Origin: Flavobacteriaceae bacterium
GTDB lineage: Bacteria > Bacteroidota > Bacteroidia > Flavobacteriales > Flavobacteriaceae
Assembly (NCBI GenBank): GCA_024762795.1
Contig: JANTGS010000018.1
Coordinates: 1-40,566, forward strand
Direction of reading: 5' to 3'
Length of the DNA stretch: 40,566 nucleotides
In this document: positions 1 through 8,360 of the stretch, piece by piece
How positions within the stretch are numbered: position 1 is the stretch's first letter
How the letters are laid out: each line of letters starts with the position of its first letter
Made by a program: the position numbers and the translations under genes
Notes under the pieces: generated by a model
What the model saw: only the letters and a program-made list of their open reading frames with translations
The model's database searches: none
What the model was told of the DNA's origin: nothing

Positions 1-237
1 GAGATCACAAAAATTCTTAAACACGATGGCATACACAGGATCCTGATCGATAATTTCAACTATAAAGATACCGTAAAAGCTGTTGAAATGATTGGCGACC
101 ATTGTCAAACAGAATCTTCAGGGGGTATTACCTTAAAAACGGCCCGGTCTTATGCCGAATGTGGGGTGGATTATATTTCCTCCGGAGCCCTTACCCACTC
201 TGTATCTAATATGGATCTCAGTCTGAAAGCCATGTGA
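1..237 (+). CDS. nadC: Nicotinate-nucleotide diphosphorylase (carboxylating), C-terminal part
   Basis: The window opens inside this gene; only the last 78 codons are present and the TGA stop is at 235-237. NadC (quinolinate phosphoribosyltransferase) converts quinolinate and PRPP to nicotinate mononucleotide in de novo NAD synthesis. The visible part carries the end of the alpha/beta barrel: ILIDNF, then ESSGGI, then DYISSGALTHSV close to the C terminus, which matches the usual NadC phosphate-binding end. There is no obvious terminator in the 90 bases before ftsK. Identity comes from recognising these motifs by eye; the N-terminal half lies outside the window. Confidence 0.9.
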   Translation, partial: EITKILKHDGIHRILIDNFNYKDTVKAVEMIGDHCQTESSGGITLKTARSYAECGVDYISSGALTHSVSNMDLSLKAM

Positions 238-313
238 TCACCACAAAAAAACATGCTGTACCTTTGAATCTGAAAAATTGAGATTATTTTTTAGTGTCTC
301 AAGAATAAATATG

Positions 314-321
314 TATTTTTG
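314..321 (+). promoter_or_regulatory. Bacteroidota -7 element of the ftsK promoter
   Basis: TATTTTTG matches the primary sigma -7 consensus TAnnTTTG exactly and ends 6 bases before the ATG at 328. Transcription normally starts about 7 bases past this box, so the ftsK message would be leaderless or nearly so. No clear -33 TTG is visible at the expected distance. It also argues against the in-frame TTG at 319, which lies inside the box. Confidence 0.6.
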
Positions 322-327
322 TTGCTT

Positions 328-2706
328 ATGGCAAAAAGAAAAAAAACCACTACAAAACCTAAGCGTAGGCCCAGGAAAAAGAACCATATAACCGCTTTTT
401 TTAAAAGCAAGCAAACACATCTGGTAATAGGAGTTTTTATTTTTACCGTAGCAATTTTCTTATTGATTGCCTTCTATTCTTTTTTTAACCATTGGAAAGC
501 CGATCAAAGTGTACTGAACAATTTTTTTGACAGAGAAATTGAGGTTAAAAATGTTTTGGGAAAACTAGGGGCCGGTTTGAGTAACTTCTTTGTATTCGAC
601 GGATTTGGACTTGCCACCTTTATTTTTCCGCTGTTACTTTTCTTTACCGGGCTTTATATCATCCTGGATATCTCTTTAAAACCTTTGAGAAAATCGTGGA
701 TCAACTGGTTAATGATCATGATATGGTTATCTGTTACTCTTGCTTTCTTTATTCCCAAACATCCTGTATTTGCTGGAAAAATAGGATACGAGGTTGTTGA
801 TTTTTTACAGATCTATATGGGAAAGACGGGCGTTTTACTCCTCATTATCTTTATGGCCCTCGCATTTATTATTTCCCGTTATAAGATCACTCCACAAAAG
901 ATCAAAAGTGCAGTACCAAAGAAAAAAGAAAAGAAAAATAAGATTATTGATGATCTAACCGAAGAAGGTTATATTTCTGAAACCATTCCTGAAACTGCCG
1001 AATTAAAACTGGAAGTTCCGAAAAAAATTGAAGAACCTGATGCCATTTCTGAAGAAGATCTTATGCCGGAACTCAAGCTTGAAGAGAATCAGGCTACAGA
1101 AGAAACACCCGTACAGGATATTGAGATCAAGGTAGAAAAACCACTCGAAGAAGAAAAGATCGTTGAAAACCTATCTAACAAACTTGTTGAGGAATTCGGT
1201 GAGTTCGATCCTAAACTGGAACTGGGGGAATACCGTTTCCCGGGATTGAATCTTCTACGCGATTACACCAACGAGAATATTACCATAAATAAAGCTGAGC
1301 TCGAAGACAATAAAAACCGAATTGTTGAAACCCTGAGTCACTATAACATAGGCATTGACAGTATCAAAGCTACTATCGGGCCCACCGTTACACTCTATGA
1401 GATCGTACCGAATGCAGGAGTAAGAATCTCCAAGATCAAAAATCTGGAAGATGATATTGCACTTTCCTTATCAGCTCTTGGAATTCGTATCATTGCTCCT
1501 ATTCCCGGAAAGGGAACCATAGGAATAGAAGTGCCCAATAAAAAACCATCGATCGTTTCGATGAAATCGGTTCTGGCCTCTCCAAAATTTCAAAATAACA
1601 AAATGGAGTTGCCTGTTGCCTTGGGTAAAACTATTTCCAATGAAACCTTTGTAGCCGATCTGGCTAAAATGCCTCACCTGCTGATGGCCGGTGCTACCGG
1701 ACAAGGAAAATCGGTTGGGTTAAATGCGGTTCTCGCTTCCCTGCTTTACAAAAAACATCCTGCCGAGATCAAATTCGTACTGGTCGACCCTAAAAAGGTG
1801 GAACTTACTCTTTATAACAAGATCGAACGGCATTATCTGGCTAAACTACCGGATACTGAGGAAGCTATCATTACTGATACCAAACAGGTGATCAATACTT
1901 TAAACTCATTGACCATTGAAATGGACAACCGTTACGACCTGCTTAAAGGAGCTTACGTACGAAATATAAAAGAGTACAATGATAAGTTTAAACTGAGGAA
2001 ATTAAATCCGGAAAACGGACATCAGTATCTACCTTATATTGTTTTGGTTATTGATGAATTTGCAGATCTGATCATGACTGCAGGTAAAGAAATTGAAGCG
2101 CCTATTGCCCGGCTTGCTCAGCTGGCCAGAGCTGTAGGAATACACCTGATCATCGCTACGCAAAGACCTTCTGTAAATGTAATTACAGGAATTATCAAGG
2201 CAAATTTCCCAACAAGGGTTGCCTTTAGAGTAACCTCAAAAATAGATTCACGTACGATTCTCGATTCTCAGGGAGCTGATCAACTGATCGGGAAAGGAGA
2301 TATGCTGATCTCTACAGGAAGCTCGCTTACCCGCCTGCAATGTGCTTTTATCGATACTCCCGAAGTTGAAAAGGTTACCGATTTTATCGGTTCTCAACGG
2401 GCCTACCCTACCGCACATATTCTACCGGAGTACGTGGGAGACGATGTTAACTCATCATTAGATATTGATATGGATGACCGGGATTCTCTATTTGAAGAAG
2501 CTGCTCATTTAATTGTACAGGCTCAACAAGGTTCGGCATCTTTATTGCAGCGAAAATTAAAACTGGGGTATAATCGTGCCGGAAGAATCATTGATCAGCT
2601 TGAAGCAGCCGGTATTGTTGGCCCTTTTGAAGGCAGTAAAGCCCGACAGGTACTGGTACACGACATTATGGCTTTAAAGGATTTCCTTAACAATGAAAAT
2701 TTATGA
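328..2706 (+). CDS. ftsK: DNA translocase FtsK/SpoIIIE
   Basis: Septal DNA pump that clears and orients chromosome termini during division. The 792-residue protein starts at ATG 328 with a very basic N terminus, followed by about four hydrophobic membrane spans between residues 25 and 185. An acidic Glu/Lys-rich linker covers roughly 195-290 and leads into the RecA-like motor. Walker A is GATGQGKS at 455-462 and Walker B is VIDEFADLI with D576/E577. The last ~65 residues form the gamma winged helix that reads polar DNA motifs (QAQQGSASLLQRKLKLGYNR, then DQLEAAGIVGP). The linker is short compared with E. coli FtsK, which is usual for this phylum. The lolA-like and permease genes follow on the same strand. 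Confidence 0.96.
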   Translation: MAKRKKTTTKPKRRPRKKNHITAFFKSKQTHLVIGVFIFTVAIFLLIAFYSFFNHWKADQSVLNNFFDREIEVKNVLGKLGAGLSNFFVFDGFGLATFIFPLLLFFTGLYIILDISLKPLRKSWINWLMIMIWLSVTLAFFIPKHPVFAGKIGYEVVDFLQIYMGKTGVLLLIIFMALAFIISRYKITPQKIKSAVPKKKEKKNKIIDDLTEEGYISETIPETAELKLEVPKKIEEPDAISEEDLMPELKLEENQATEETPVQDIEIKVEKPLEEEKIVENLSNKLVEEFGEFDPKLELGEYRFPGLNLLRDYTNENITINKAELEDNKNRIVETLSHYNIGIDSIKATIGPTVTLYEIVPNAGVRISKIKNLEDDIALSLSALGIRIIAPIPGKGTIGIEVPNKKPSIVSMKSVLASPKFQNNKMELPVALGKTISNETFVADLAKMPHLLMAGATGQGKSVGLNAVLASLLYKKHPAEIKFVLVDPKKVELTLYNKIERHYLAKLPDTEEAIITDTKQVINTLNSLTIEMDNRYDLLKGAYVRNIKEYNDKFKLRKLNPENGHQYLPYIVLVIDEFADLIMTAGKEIEAPIARLAQLARAVGIHLIIATQRPSVNVITGIIKANFPTRVAFRVTSKIDSRTILDSQGADQLIGKGDMLISTGSSLTRLQCAFIDTPEVEKVTDFIGSQRAYPTAHILPEYVGDDVNSSLDIDMDDRDSLFEEAAHLIVQAQQGSASLLQRKLKLGYNRAGRIIDQLEAAGIVGPFEGSKARQVLVHDIMALKDFLNNENL

Positions 2707-2716
2707 CGGATCAAAC

Positions 2717-2741
2717 ATTCTTCATTAGAAAAATGAAGAAT
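2717..2741 (+). other. Hairpin between ftsK and the lolA-like gene
   Basis: A perfect 9-bp inverted repeat (ATTCTTCAT / ATGAAGAAT) with a 7-base loop starts 11 bases after the ftsK stop. It is not followed by a T-run, so it is a poor intrinsic terminator. It could be a 3' end stabiliser or processing site. Confidence 0.4.
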
Positions 2742-2807
2742 TGTAATGTAATCTTAAAAAACAATAACCAACCCATATTAAATTAAACATTTGAAAATTT
2801 TAAAAAA

Positions 2808-3449
2808 ATGAAAAATATACTTTTAATCTTAACCGTTCTTTTAGGTAATTTTCTGTTTGCACAGAATGAAGCTGCTGCAAAGAAATTGCTGGATGATGTT
2901 TCTGAAAATATTCAGAAAAACGACCATATTTATATCAAATTTGATTATTCTCTAATAAATAAGGAAGCCGGCGTTGAACAAAATAACCATGGTGAACTTT
3001 CCATCCAGGGAGAAAAATACAATGTTAATTTTTTCGGAACCCTTCAGATCTATGATGGTAACAAAACCTATACGATCATTCCTGAGAATGAGGAAGTTAA
3101 TATTTCAACAGCTGATGATGACAATGAAGAAACGCTGACCCCCCAGAAATTTTACACTTTTTACAAAAAAGGTTACAGCTACAGTATGGGTAAAAAGCAA
3201 AAGATCAAAGGAAAGGACATACAGTTTGTAAAACTCATTCCAATCGACAGCAACTCTGATATTGCTGAGGTAAAGATTGGAGTTGACCTGAAAAGTAACA
3301 ATATCTATACAATAATAGAAAAAGGGAAGAACGGAACCCTGACTATTTTAACTGTCAAGAAATTTAAGACCGACCAAAAGATTAAAGAAGGCCTTTTTAA
3401 GTTTGACAGGAAAAAATACGAAGACCTTGGATATATGATCAATGATTAA
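2808..3449 (+). CDS. LolA-like outer-membrane lipoprotein carrier
   Basis: A 213-residue exported protein. Residues 1-18 are a cleavable signal peptide ending FAQ. The mature part has the LolA layout: AKKLLDDVSENIQKNDHIYIKF at the start, then alternating beta strands (GELSIQGEKY, LQIYDGNKTYTIIPE, NEVNIS-like) and a lysine-rich end. LolA carries lipoproteins across the periplasm from LolCDE to the outer membrane. The next gene, an LptF/G-type permease, also belongs to envelope biogenesis. Bacteroidota encode several LolA-fold proteins, so this may be a paralogue rather than the housekeeping LolA; I therefore give no symbol. Confidence 0.82.
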   Translation: MKNILLILTVLLGNFLFAQNEAAAKKLLDDVSENIQKNDHIYIKFDYSLINKEAGVEQNNHGELSIQGEKYNVNFFGTLQIYDGNKTYTIIPENEEVNISTADDDNEETLTPQKFYTFYKKGYSYSMGKKQKIKGKDIQFVKLIPIDSNSDIAEVKIGVDLKSNNIYTIIEKGKNGTLTILTVKKFKTDQKIKEGLFKFDRKKYEDLGYMIND

Positions 3450-3476
3450 TTTGATTATACTGTACTTTGGCAACCT

Positions 3477-4913
3477 ATGAAGATTCTAGACAAATATATT
3501 CTAAAAAGCTTTTTAACTCCGTTTCTTGCTACCTTACTGATCATCTTGTTCGTGCTTGTGATGCAGGCCCTGTGGCTTCAATTTGATAAGATCGCGGGAA
3601 AAGGAATCAGCTTTGTCATTATCTTTAAATTTCTGGGATATATCAGTTTAATGATGATCCCTACAGCATTGCCTATTGCCATCTTATTATCTTCGATCAT
3701 GGCCATGGGAAACATGGCAGAAAATTACGAACTGGCCGCTGTAAAGTCGGCAGGGATCTCCCTGAAAAGGTTTATCAAACCCCTTCTTATCCTAATGATC
3801 GTGATGAGCGGGATCAACCTATTGTTCTTAAACTATATATTTCCGTACGCCTCATTAAAAACTCAGAACCTGATCTACAATATGAAGATGAAGGAGCCTG
3901 CTTTAGCTCTTATTCCGGGAACTTTTAATACAGAAATACCGGGCTATAGCATAAAATTTGATGAAAAATACGGCAAAGATGAAAATCTTCTTAAAAATGT
4001 TCTTATCTATGAAATTGCAGATAACAGAGTTAATAATAAAGTAATCACTGCAAAAAAAGGAACTATCGCCAATCAGGATGGAAGCCGGTATATGACCCTT
4101 ATACTTGAAGACGGAAATTACTATGAAGATATTATCAAGAGAAAGAGCTCAATAGATGAACGGAAAAGAATACCTTTCAACAAGGCTACTTTTGATCAGT
4201 ACACTGTAAATATTGACATTTCAAAAATTGGTAATTTTAATCCCGATGAAGAAAAATTTAAAACCGGAAGGCAAATGCTCAGCTTAAAACAGATCAATTT
4301 TTATACCGATTCACTTGTCGACCCTTATAAAAACTATATCAAAAATAAGGCCCACAGAATTTATATTACCCTGCGTGCTAATAAGTTGTACAAGGATAGC
4401 GTACCACATAATGAACTGAAACCTGATATCTTAACAAATTTTTCAAAAGAAAATCAGATGATGTTGGTGGATAATGCTAGCGAGCTGGCCAAAAATAATC
4501 TTGACGTGATCAACAGCTATAAAGAGATCGCTAAGGCAAAACAAAAGATCATCAATTCTTATAATACTGAATTTCATAAACGCCTGGCCTATTCTCTGGC
4601 CTGTATTGTATTATTCTTTATCGGAGCGCCTATTGGTTCTATTATAAGAAAAGGAGGATTTGGGCTGCCTATGATCCTGGCAATTGTTATTTTTGTATTC
4701 TATTTTTTCTTAAATACTTTAGGAGATAAGATGGCACAATCCAATACCATCTCCCCTTTTCTGGGAGGCTGGATGGCGACCTTTATCTTACTCCCATTAG
4801 GTTATTTTCTGATGAGAAGGGCCACAAGAGAAAAAGGAATCTTTAATATTGACATGTTCTTTCAACCCGTTAAAGATTTTTTTACAAGATTATTTAAATT
4901 AAAAAAAACATAA
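3477..4913 (+). CDS. LptF/LptG-family lipopolysaccharide export permease
   Basis: A 478-residue inner-membrane permease of the YjgP/YjgQ type. LptF and LptG with the ATPase LptB extract LPS from the inner membrane and push it into the LptC-LptA bridge. The order is typical: the start MKILDKYILKSFLTPF, three membrane spans within residues ~12-125 containing the PTALPIAILLSS stretch, a long beta-jellyroll-like periplasmic region (~130-360), then three C-terminal spans. An extra helical insertion rich in Lys/Asn (about 265-355) enlarges the periplasmic domain. It begins 27 bases after the LolA-like gene and its stop codon abuts the ribBA ATG, which suggests one operon. Sequence alone does not separate LptF from LptG. 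Confidence 0.88.
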   Translation: MKILDKYILKSFLTPFLATLLIILFVLVMQALWLQFDKIAGKGISFVIIFKFLGYISLMMIPTALPIAILLSSIMAMGNMAENYELAAVKSAGISLKRFIKPLLILMIVMSGINLLFLNYIFPYASLKTQNLIYNMKMKEPALALIPGTFNTEIPGYSIKFDEKYGKDENLLKNVLIYEIADNRVNNKVITAKKGTIANQDGSRYMTLILEDGNYYEDIIKRKSSIDERKRIPFNKATFDQYTVNIDISKIGNFNPDEEKFKTGRQMLSLKQINFYTDSLVDPYKNYIKNKAHRIYITLRANKLYKDSVPHNELKPDILTNFSKENQMMLVDNASELAKNNLDVINSYKEIAKAKQKIINSYNTEFHKRLAYSLACIVLFFIGAPIGSIIRKGGFGLPMILAIVIFVFYFFLNTLGDKMAQSNTISPFLGGWMATFILLPLGYFLMRRATREKGIFNIDMFFQPVKDFFTRLFKLKKT

Positions 4914-6050
4914 ATGATGAATAAGACCATAAAACTCAATTCCATAGAAGAAGCCATTAAAGATATTAAAGAGGGTAAACTGGTAATTGTTGTTGATGAT
5001 GAGGACAGAGAAAATGAAGGTGATTTTGTCGCTGCAGCGGAAAAGGTCACTCCGGAGATGATTAATTTTATGGCAACTCACGGCCGTGGTTTGATTTGCG
5101 CTCCCCTATCAGAAAAAAGATGTGCCGAGCTCGATCTAAACCTGATGGTTGGAAAAAATACGGTTTTACACAATACGCAGTTTACCGTTTCGGTTGATCT
5201 TATCGGACAAGGATGCACCACGGGAATCTCAGCTCATGACAGGGCAAAAACTGTAAAATCTCTTACTTCAGAAGAAACCAAAGCGGAAGATCTGGGCCGT
5301 CCAGGACATATTTTCCCTCTGAGAGCCAAAGCCGGAGGTGTATTGAGACGTACCGGCCATACCGAAGCTGCCATCGATCTGGCACGTCTTGCCGGCCTGA
5401 GTCCTGCCGGTTTACTGGTCGAGATCCTTAATGAAGATGGTTCCATGGCCAGATTGCCTCAGCTTGTAAAAGTTGCCAAAAAATTTGATCTGAAGATCAT
5501 CAGTATTGAAGACCTGGTAGCCTACAGAATGCAACATGACTCATTAATAGAAAAAATAGACGATTTTAAGATCAAAACACGTTTTGGAGAATATTGTTTG
5601 AAAGCCTATAAACAAACTACCAACAATCAGATCCATCTTGCCCTTACCAAAGGAAACTGGAAACCGGATGAGGAGGTTATGGTACGTGTAAATTCCGGAT
5701 TCTTAAACAATGACATCCTCGGTTTACTTACCAGAAATACCGATAATCAACTGGTTAAAATGTTTGAGATGATCAACAAAGAAGGCCGTGGCGCCATAGT
5801 ATTTATCAATCAGGAATTCCAGTCGTTTGATATGATCAACCGATTACAACAACTGAAGACTGACCAATCAGGACCTGATTCTTCCGGATCAGAAAATACT
5901 ATGGATGAAAAAGATTTTGGTATTGGAGCTCAGATCCTGCACGATCTGAATATCAGAAAGATCCGCCTGATCACCAATGGGAAAGAATTTAAAAAACGAG
6001 TGGGTATGATAGGTTATGGCCTTGAAATTACAGATTACATTTCCTTTTAA
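4914..6050 (+). CDS. ribBA: 3,4-dihydroxy-2-butanone 4-phosphate synthase with a degenerate GTP cyclohydrolase II domain
   Basis: Riboflavin-pathway protein of 378 residues. The N-terminal RibB half (about 1-205) is intact: DDEDRENEGD binds metal and substrate, and RPGHIFPL and GHTEAAIDL follow in order. The C-terminal half aligns with GTP cyclohydrolase II (EGRGAIVF, then GIGAQIL and KIRLITN), but the three zinc cysteines of that enzyme correspond to F263, R274 and T276, and the arginine of its DxRDF motif is K333. No zinc site can form, so I infer the RibA half is catalytically dead and may be structural or regulatory, like the RibBX variants known in Proteobacteria. ATG codons occur at 4914 and 4917; the first directly abuts the previous stop. 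Confidence 0.9.
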   Translation: MMNKTIKLNSIEEAIKDIKEGKLVIVVDDEDRENEGDFVAAAEKVTPEMINFMATHGRGLICAPLSEKRCAELDLNLMVGKNTVLHNTQFTVSVDLIGQGCTTGISAHDRAKTVKSLTSEETKAEDLGRPGHIFPLRAKAGGVLRRTGHTEAAIDLARLAGLSPAGLLVEILNEDGSMARLPQLVKVAKKFDLKIISIEDLVAYRMQHDSLIEKIDDFKIKTRFGEYCLKAYKQTTNNQIHLALTKGNWKPDEEVMVRVNSGFLNNDILGLLTRNTDNQLVKMFEMINKEGRGAIVFINQEFQSFDMINRLQQLKTDQSGPDSSGSENTMDEKDFGIGAQILHDLNIRKIRLITNGKEFKKRVGMIGYGLEITDYISF

Positions 6051-6073
6051 AGCGGCAAAAGATTCTTTTTTTG

Positions 6074-6081
6074 TATTTTCG
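6074..6081 (+). promoter_or_regulatory. Possible -7 element upstream of lpxK
   Basis: TATTTTCG differs from TAnnTTTG at one base and lies 9 bases before the lpxK ATG, within the 40-base gap after ribBA. It would give a nearly leaderless lpxK message. No -33 box is evident. Confidence 0.3.
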
Positions 6082-6090
6082 TTGAAATAA

Positions 6091-7134
6091 ATGAATAAAC
6101 TTAGAAAAATACTAAAGCCTCTGTCTGTATTATATGGTGAGGTAACCCAACTGAGAAATAAAGCCTATGATAAAAATATCATTCAGGTTACGGCCTTTGA
6201 TTTTCCGGTGATTGCAGTTGGCAATCTGAGTACCGGAGGAACCGGGAAAACCCCTCAGGTAGAATACCTTATCAGATTATTAAAAGAAGATTACCGGGTA
6301 GCCGTTCTAAGCAGAGGATATAAAAGAAAATCAAAAGGTTTTATTGTTGCCGGTAAAAATGCTACTGCTGAACAGATAGGGGATGAACCCATGCAATATT
6401 TTTTAAAATTTCCTGAGATCATCGTTGCAGTTGATGCCAACAGGGTTAATGGCATAGAACAATTAAGAAAACTTGAGCCTAAACCCGATGTGATTATTTT
6501 AGATGATGCTTTTCAGCACAGAAGCGTAAAAGCCAGCTTAAATATTCTTCTGACCACTTTTGACAAACCCTATTCAAAAGATGAGGTATTACCTGCAGGA
6601 GACCTAAGGGAAAAAAGTTCAGGAGCCAAAAGAGCTGAGATCATTGTAGTAACCAAATGCCCTGAAAAACTTACGGAAAAAGAACAGTTTGAAAAGGCCA
6701 AGGAACTGAATCCTGAATTACACCAGACCCTCTTTTTCTCAACCATAACCTATGATAAGAAAATCATATCAGCAAAGGACAGCATTAATATTGATGATCT
6801 GAAAGATTATAAGATCCTGCTGCTTACAGGAATTGCTAGAACAGAACCCCTCGTTGAATACCTGAAAAGTAAAGGTTGTATGATCAGGCATTTAAAATTT
6901 TCCGATCATCACCAATTTACTTCTAATGATCTTAAGAGGATAAAAAATGAATTCTCTGATCTTGAAGAGGAAAAAAAGATCATTCTTACTACAGAAAAAG
7001 ATTATGTAAGAACACCCGCATTTTCTGATCTAAATGTCTATTATTTATCCATTCAAACAAAATTTATTTCTAACCAAATCGATTTTGATAAAATAATTTT
7101 AAAATATGTACGAGAAAATACAAGAAACAGTTAA
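6091..7134 (+). CDS. lpxK: Tetraacyldisaccharide 4'-kinase
   Basis: Phosphorylates the 4' position of the lipid A disaccharide to make lipid IVA, at the inner-membrane surface. The 347-residue protein has the family Walker A, GNLSTGGTGKT at residues 44-54, the SRGYKRKSKG stretch, and the LDDAFQHR motif that marks LpxK. A hydrophobic N-terminal helix (KILKPLSVLYG) fits its membrane association. It lies 40 bases after ribBA, and its last 29 bases overlap the start of the purine nucleoside phosphorylase gene in another frame, so the two are probably translationally coupled. Together with the LolA-like and LptF/G genes upstream it gives this stretch an outer-membrane theme. Confidence 0.95.
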   Translation: MNKLRKILKPLSVLYGEVTQLRNKAYDKNIIQVTAFDFPVIAVGNLSTGGTGKTPQVEYLIRLLKEDYRVAVLSRGYKRKSKGFIVAGKNATAEQIGDEPMQYFLKFPEIIVAVDANRVNGIEQLRKLEPKPDVIILDDAFQHRSVKASLNILLTTFDKPYSKDEVLPAGDLREKSSGAKRAEIIVVTKCPEKLTEKEQFEKAKELNPELHQTLFFSTITYDKKIISAKDSINIDDLKDYKILLLTGIARTEPLVEYLKSKGCMIRHLKFSDHHQFTSNDLKRIKNEFSDLEEEKKIILTTEKDYVRTPAFSDLNVYYLSIQTKFISNQIDFDKIILKYVRENTRNS

Positions 7135-7918
7135 ATATTTACAGGATAAAGGTCTTTCAACTCCCGATTACGGAATCATATTGGGAACTGGTTTGGGAAG
7201 CCTGGTTTCCATTATTGATATAAAGATCAAGATACTTTATAGTGAGATTCCTAATTTTCCGGTTTCAACCGTATCCGGCCATTCAGGAACACTGATCTAC
7301 GGAGAGCTCAGTGGAAAAACTATATTAGCATTTCAAGGAAGATTTCATTATTACGAAGGCTGGAATATGCAACAGGTTACCTTTCCGGTAAGGGTAATGA
7401 AATTTCTGGGTATCGAAAAACTTATTGTTTCCAATGCTTCCGGAGGTGTAAACCCTAATTTTTCGGTAGGAGATATCATGCTTCTCAATGATCATATCAA
7501 TATGATGCCTGAACACCCTTTACGAGGAAAAAATGACGATAGGTTTGGTGTTCGTTTTGTAGATATGCACGAAGCTTACGATCATCAGATGCTTGCTAAT
7601 ATGGAGGAAATTGCGAAGGAAAATAAAATAAAAGTTCAAAAAGGGGTTTACCTGGCTCTTCAGGGTCCAACTTTTGAAACTCCTGCTGAATACAGAATGG
7701 TTGGATTACTTGGCGCAGATGCGGTAGGTATGAGTACAGTGCCGGAAGTGATTGTTGCGAGACACATGAATATGAAATGTCTTGGCATCTCTGTTATTAC
7801 TGATCTTGGCTTTGAAGGACATATTGAAGAGGTTTCTCATGAAGCTGTACAGGAAGCTGCAAAACTGGCTGAAGGAAAACTTTGTAAACTTATAGAAGAT
7901 TTTGTACTCAGGAATTAA
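7106..7918 (+). CDS. punA: Purine nucleoside phosphorylase (trimeric, PNP/MTAP family)
   Basis: Cytosolic salvage enzyme that splits purine nucleosides with phosphate into base and ribose 1-phosphate. At 270 residues it has the length of the trimeric class. Motifs in order: GTGLGSL, SGHSGTLIYGELSG, RFHYYEGW (substrate and phosphate contacts), NASGGVN, and then TFETPAEYRM with GADAVGMSTVPE near 190-215. The start ATG at 7106 lies inside lpxK (29-base overlap, different frame). An in-frame alternative further downstream would cut the conserved N-terminal helix. The gene ends 47 bases before a strong hairpin terminator. Confidence 0.92.
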   Translation: MYEKIQETVKYLQDKGLSTPDYGIILGTGLGSLVSIIDIKIKILYSEIPNFPVSTVSGHSGTLIYGELSGKTILAFQGRFHYYEGWNMQQVTFPVRVMKFLGIEKLIVSNASGGVNPNFSVGDIMLLNDHINMMPEHPLRGKNDDRFGVRFVDMHEAYDHQMLANMEEIAKENKIKVQKGVYLALQGPTFETPAEYRMVGLLGADAVGMSTVPEVIVARHMNMKCLGISVITDLGFEGHIEEVSHEAVQEAAKLAEGKLCKLIEDFVLRN

Positions 7919-7962
7919 AAACCATACCGTTTCTCCTATCTCTTCTGAGATTAACATAATTG

Positions 7963-8056
7963 AATAAAAAAACACCCTTAGAGGGTGTTTTTTAAACTTA
8001 CTAACTCAAAATTAATTATAATGAAAACAAAATTTAGTGGGGAATCTTGTTTAATT
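7963..8056 (-). ncRNA. Candidate small RNA on the minus strand (copy 1), antisense to a receptor-type start region
   Basis: On the minus strand a perfect -7 box TATATTTG (complement of 8063-8070) precedes ~94 bases that end at the hairpin and a T-tract, the layout of an intrinsic-terminator small RNA. The predicted transcript contains the complement of the ATG region at 8021 and its AT-rich leader. Upstream, the 25-base conserved block (8084-8108) could hold the rest of the promoter. No -33 TTG is exact. This is inference from layout and from conservation between the two copies. Confidence 0.4.
7966..7994. terminator. Bidirectional hairpin terminator after punA (element copy 1)
   Basis: A-tract, stem ACACCC / GGGTGT with a short loop, then a T-tract. 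It can stop transcription from punA on the plus strand and transcription arriving from the minus strand. The same kind of hairpin begins the second copy of the element at 8264. Confidence 0.8.
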
Positions 8057-8108
8057 ACTCTGCAAATATAAGACTGTTTACCCTTAATCATTGTTAATAC
8101 TTCGTTAA
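7966..8108 (+). repeat. Direct repeat copy 1: hairpin, leader, start region and TTCGTTAA block
   Basis: First copy of a ~145-base element. In order: the terminator hairpin (7966-7994), a leader with CTAACTCAAAATTAAT (8001-8016), an ATG at 8021 beginning MKTKFSG, ~60 less conserved bases, and a 25-base block (8084-8108) ending TTCGTTAA. The second copy shares hairpin, leader and start region almost base for base and the last block at 20 of 25 positions. The short frame from 8021 stops after 16 codons. MKTKFSG is, from memory, a common start of SusC-type TonB-dependent receptor signal peptides in flavobacteria. Confidence 0.75.
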
Positions 8109-8262
8109 AAATAAAATATTATATCTATTTATCATTTTCTTAACAATTATTTTAGATTTTCTTAAATTATAAAGACCGTTATCATAAATGATTCTATACT
8201 CAAATTCGACACTAAAGAGAAACCGGGGCAAAGAATTACTTTGATCTCTAAAGCTTATACTG

Positions 8263-8360
8263 ATAAAAAAAACACCCCTTCCGGGGTGTTTTTAATTTAC
8301 TAACTCAAAATTAATCACGATGAAAACAAAATTAAGTGGGAATTTTGCTGTTCATTTATA
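8263..8360 (-). ncRNA. Candidate small RNA on the minus strand (copy 2)
   Basis: Counterpart of the copy 1 candidate. The -7-like sequence is weaker (TATTTG, complement of 8367-8372, with the upstream TA one base too far). The body and terminator are conserved and again include the complement of an ATG AAA ACA AAA start region. As it lies directly downstream of lipA on the same strand, it could instead be processed from the lipA 3' end. Confidence 0.3.
8264..8295. terminator. Bidirectional hairpin terminator (element copy 2), also 3' end of lipA transcription
   Basis: A-tract, stem ACACCCC / GGGGTGT with loop TTCC, then a T-tract. The stem is one pair longer than in copy 1, with both sides changed together, so pairing is kept. 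It lies ~125 bases beyond the lipA stop in lipA's direction and is the first strong terminator that transcript would meet. Confidence 0.8.
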
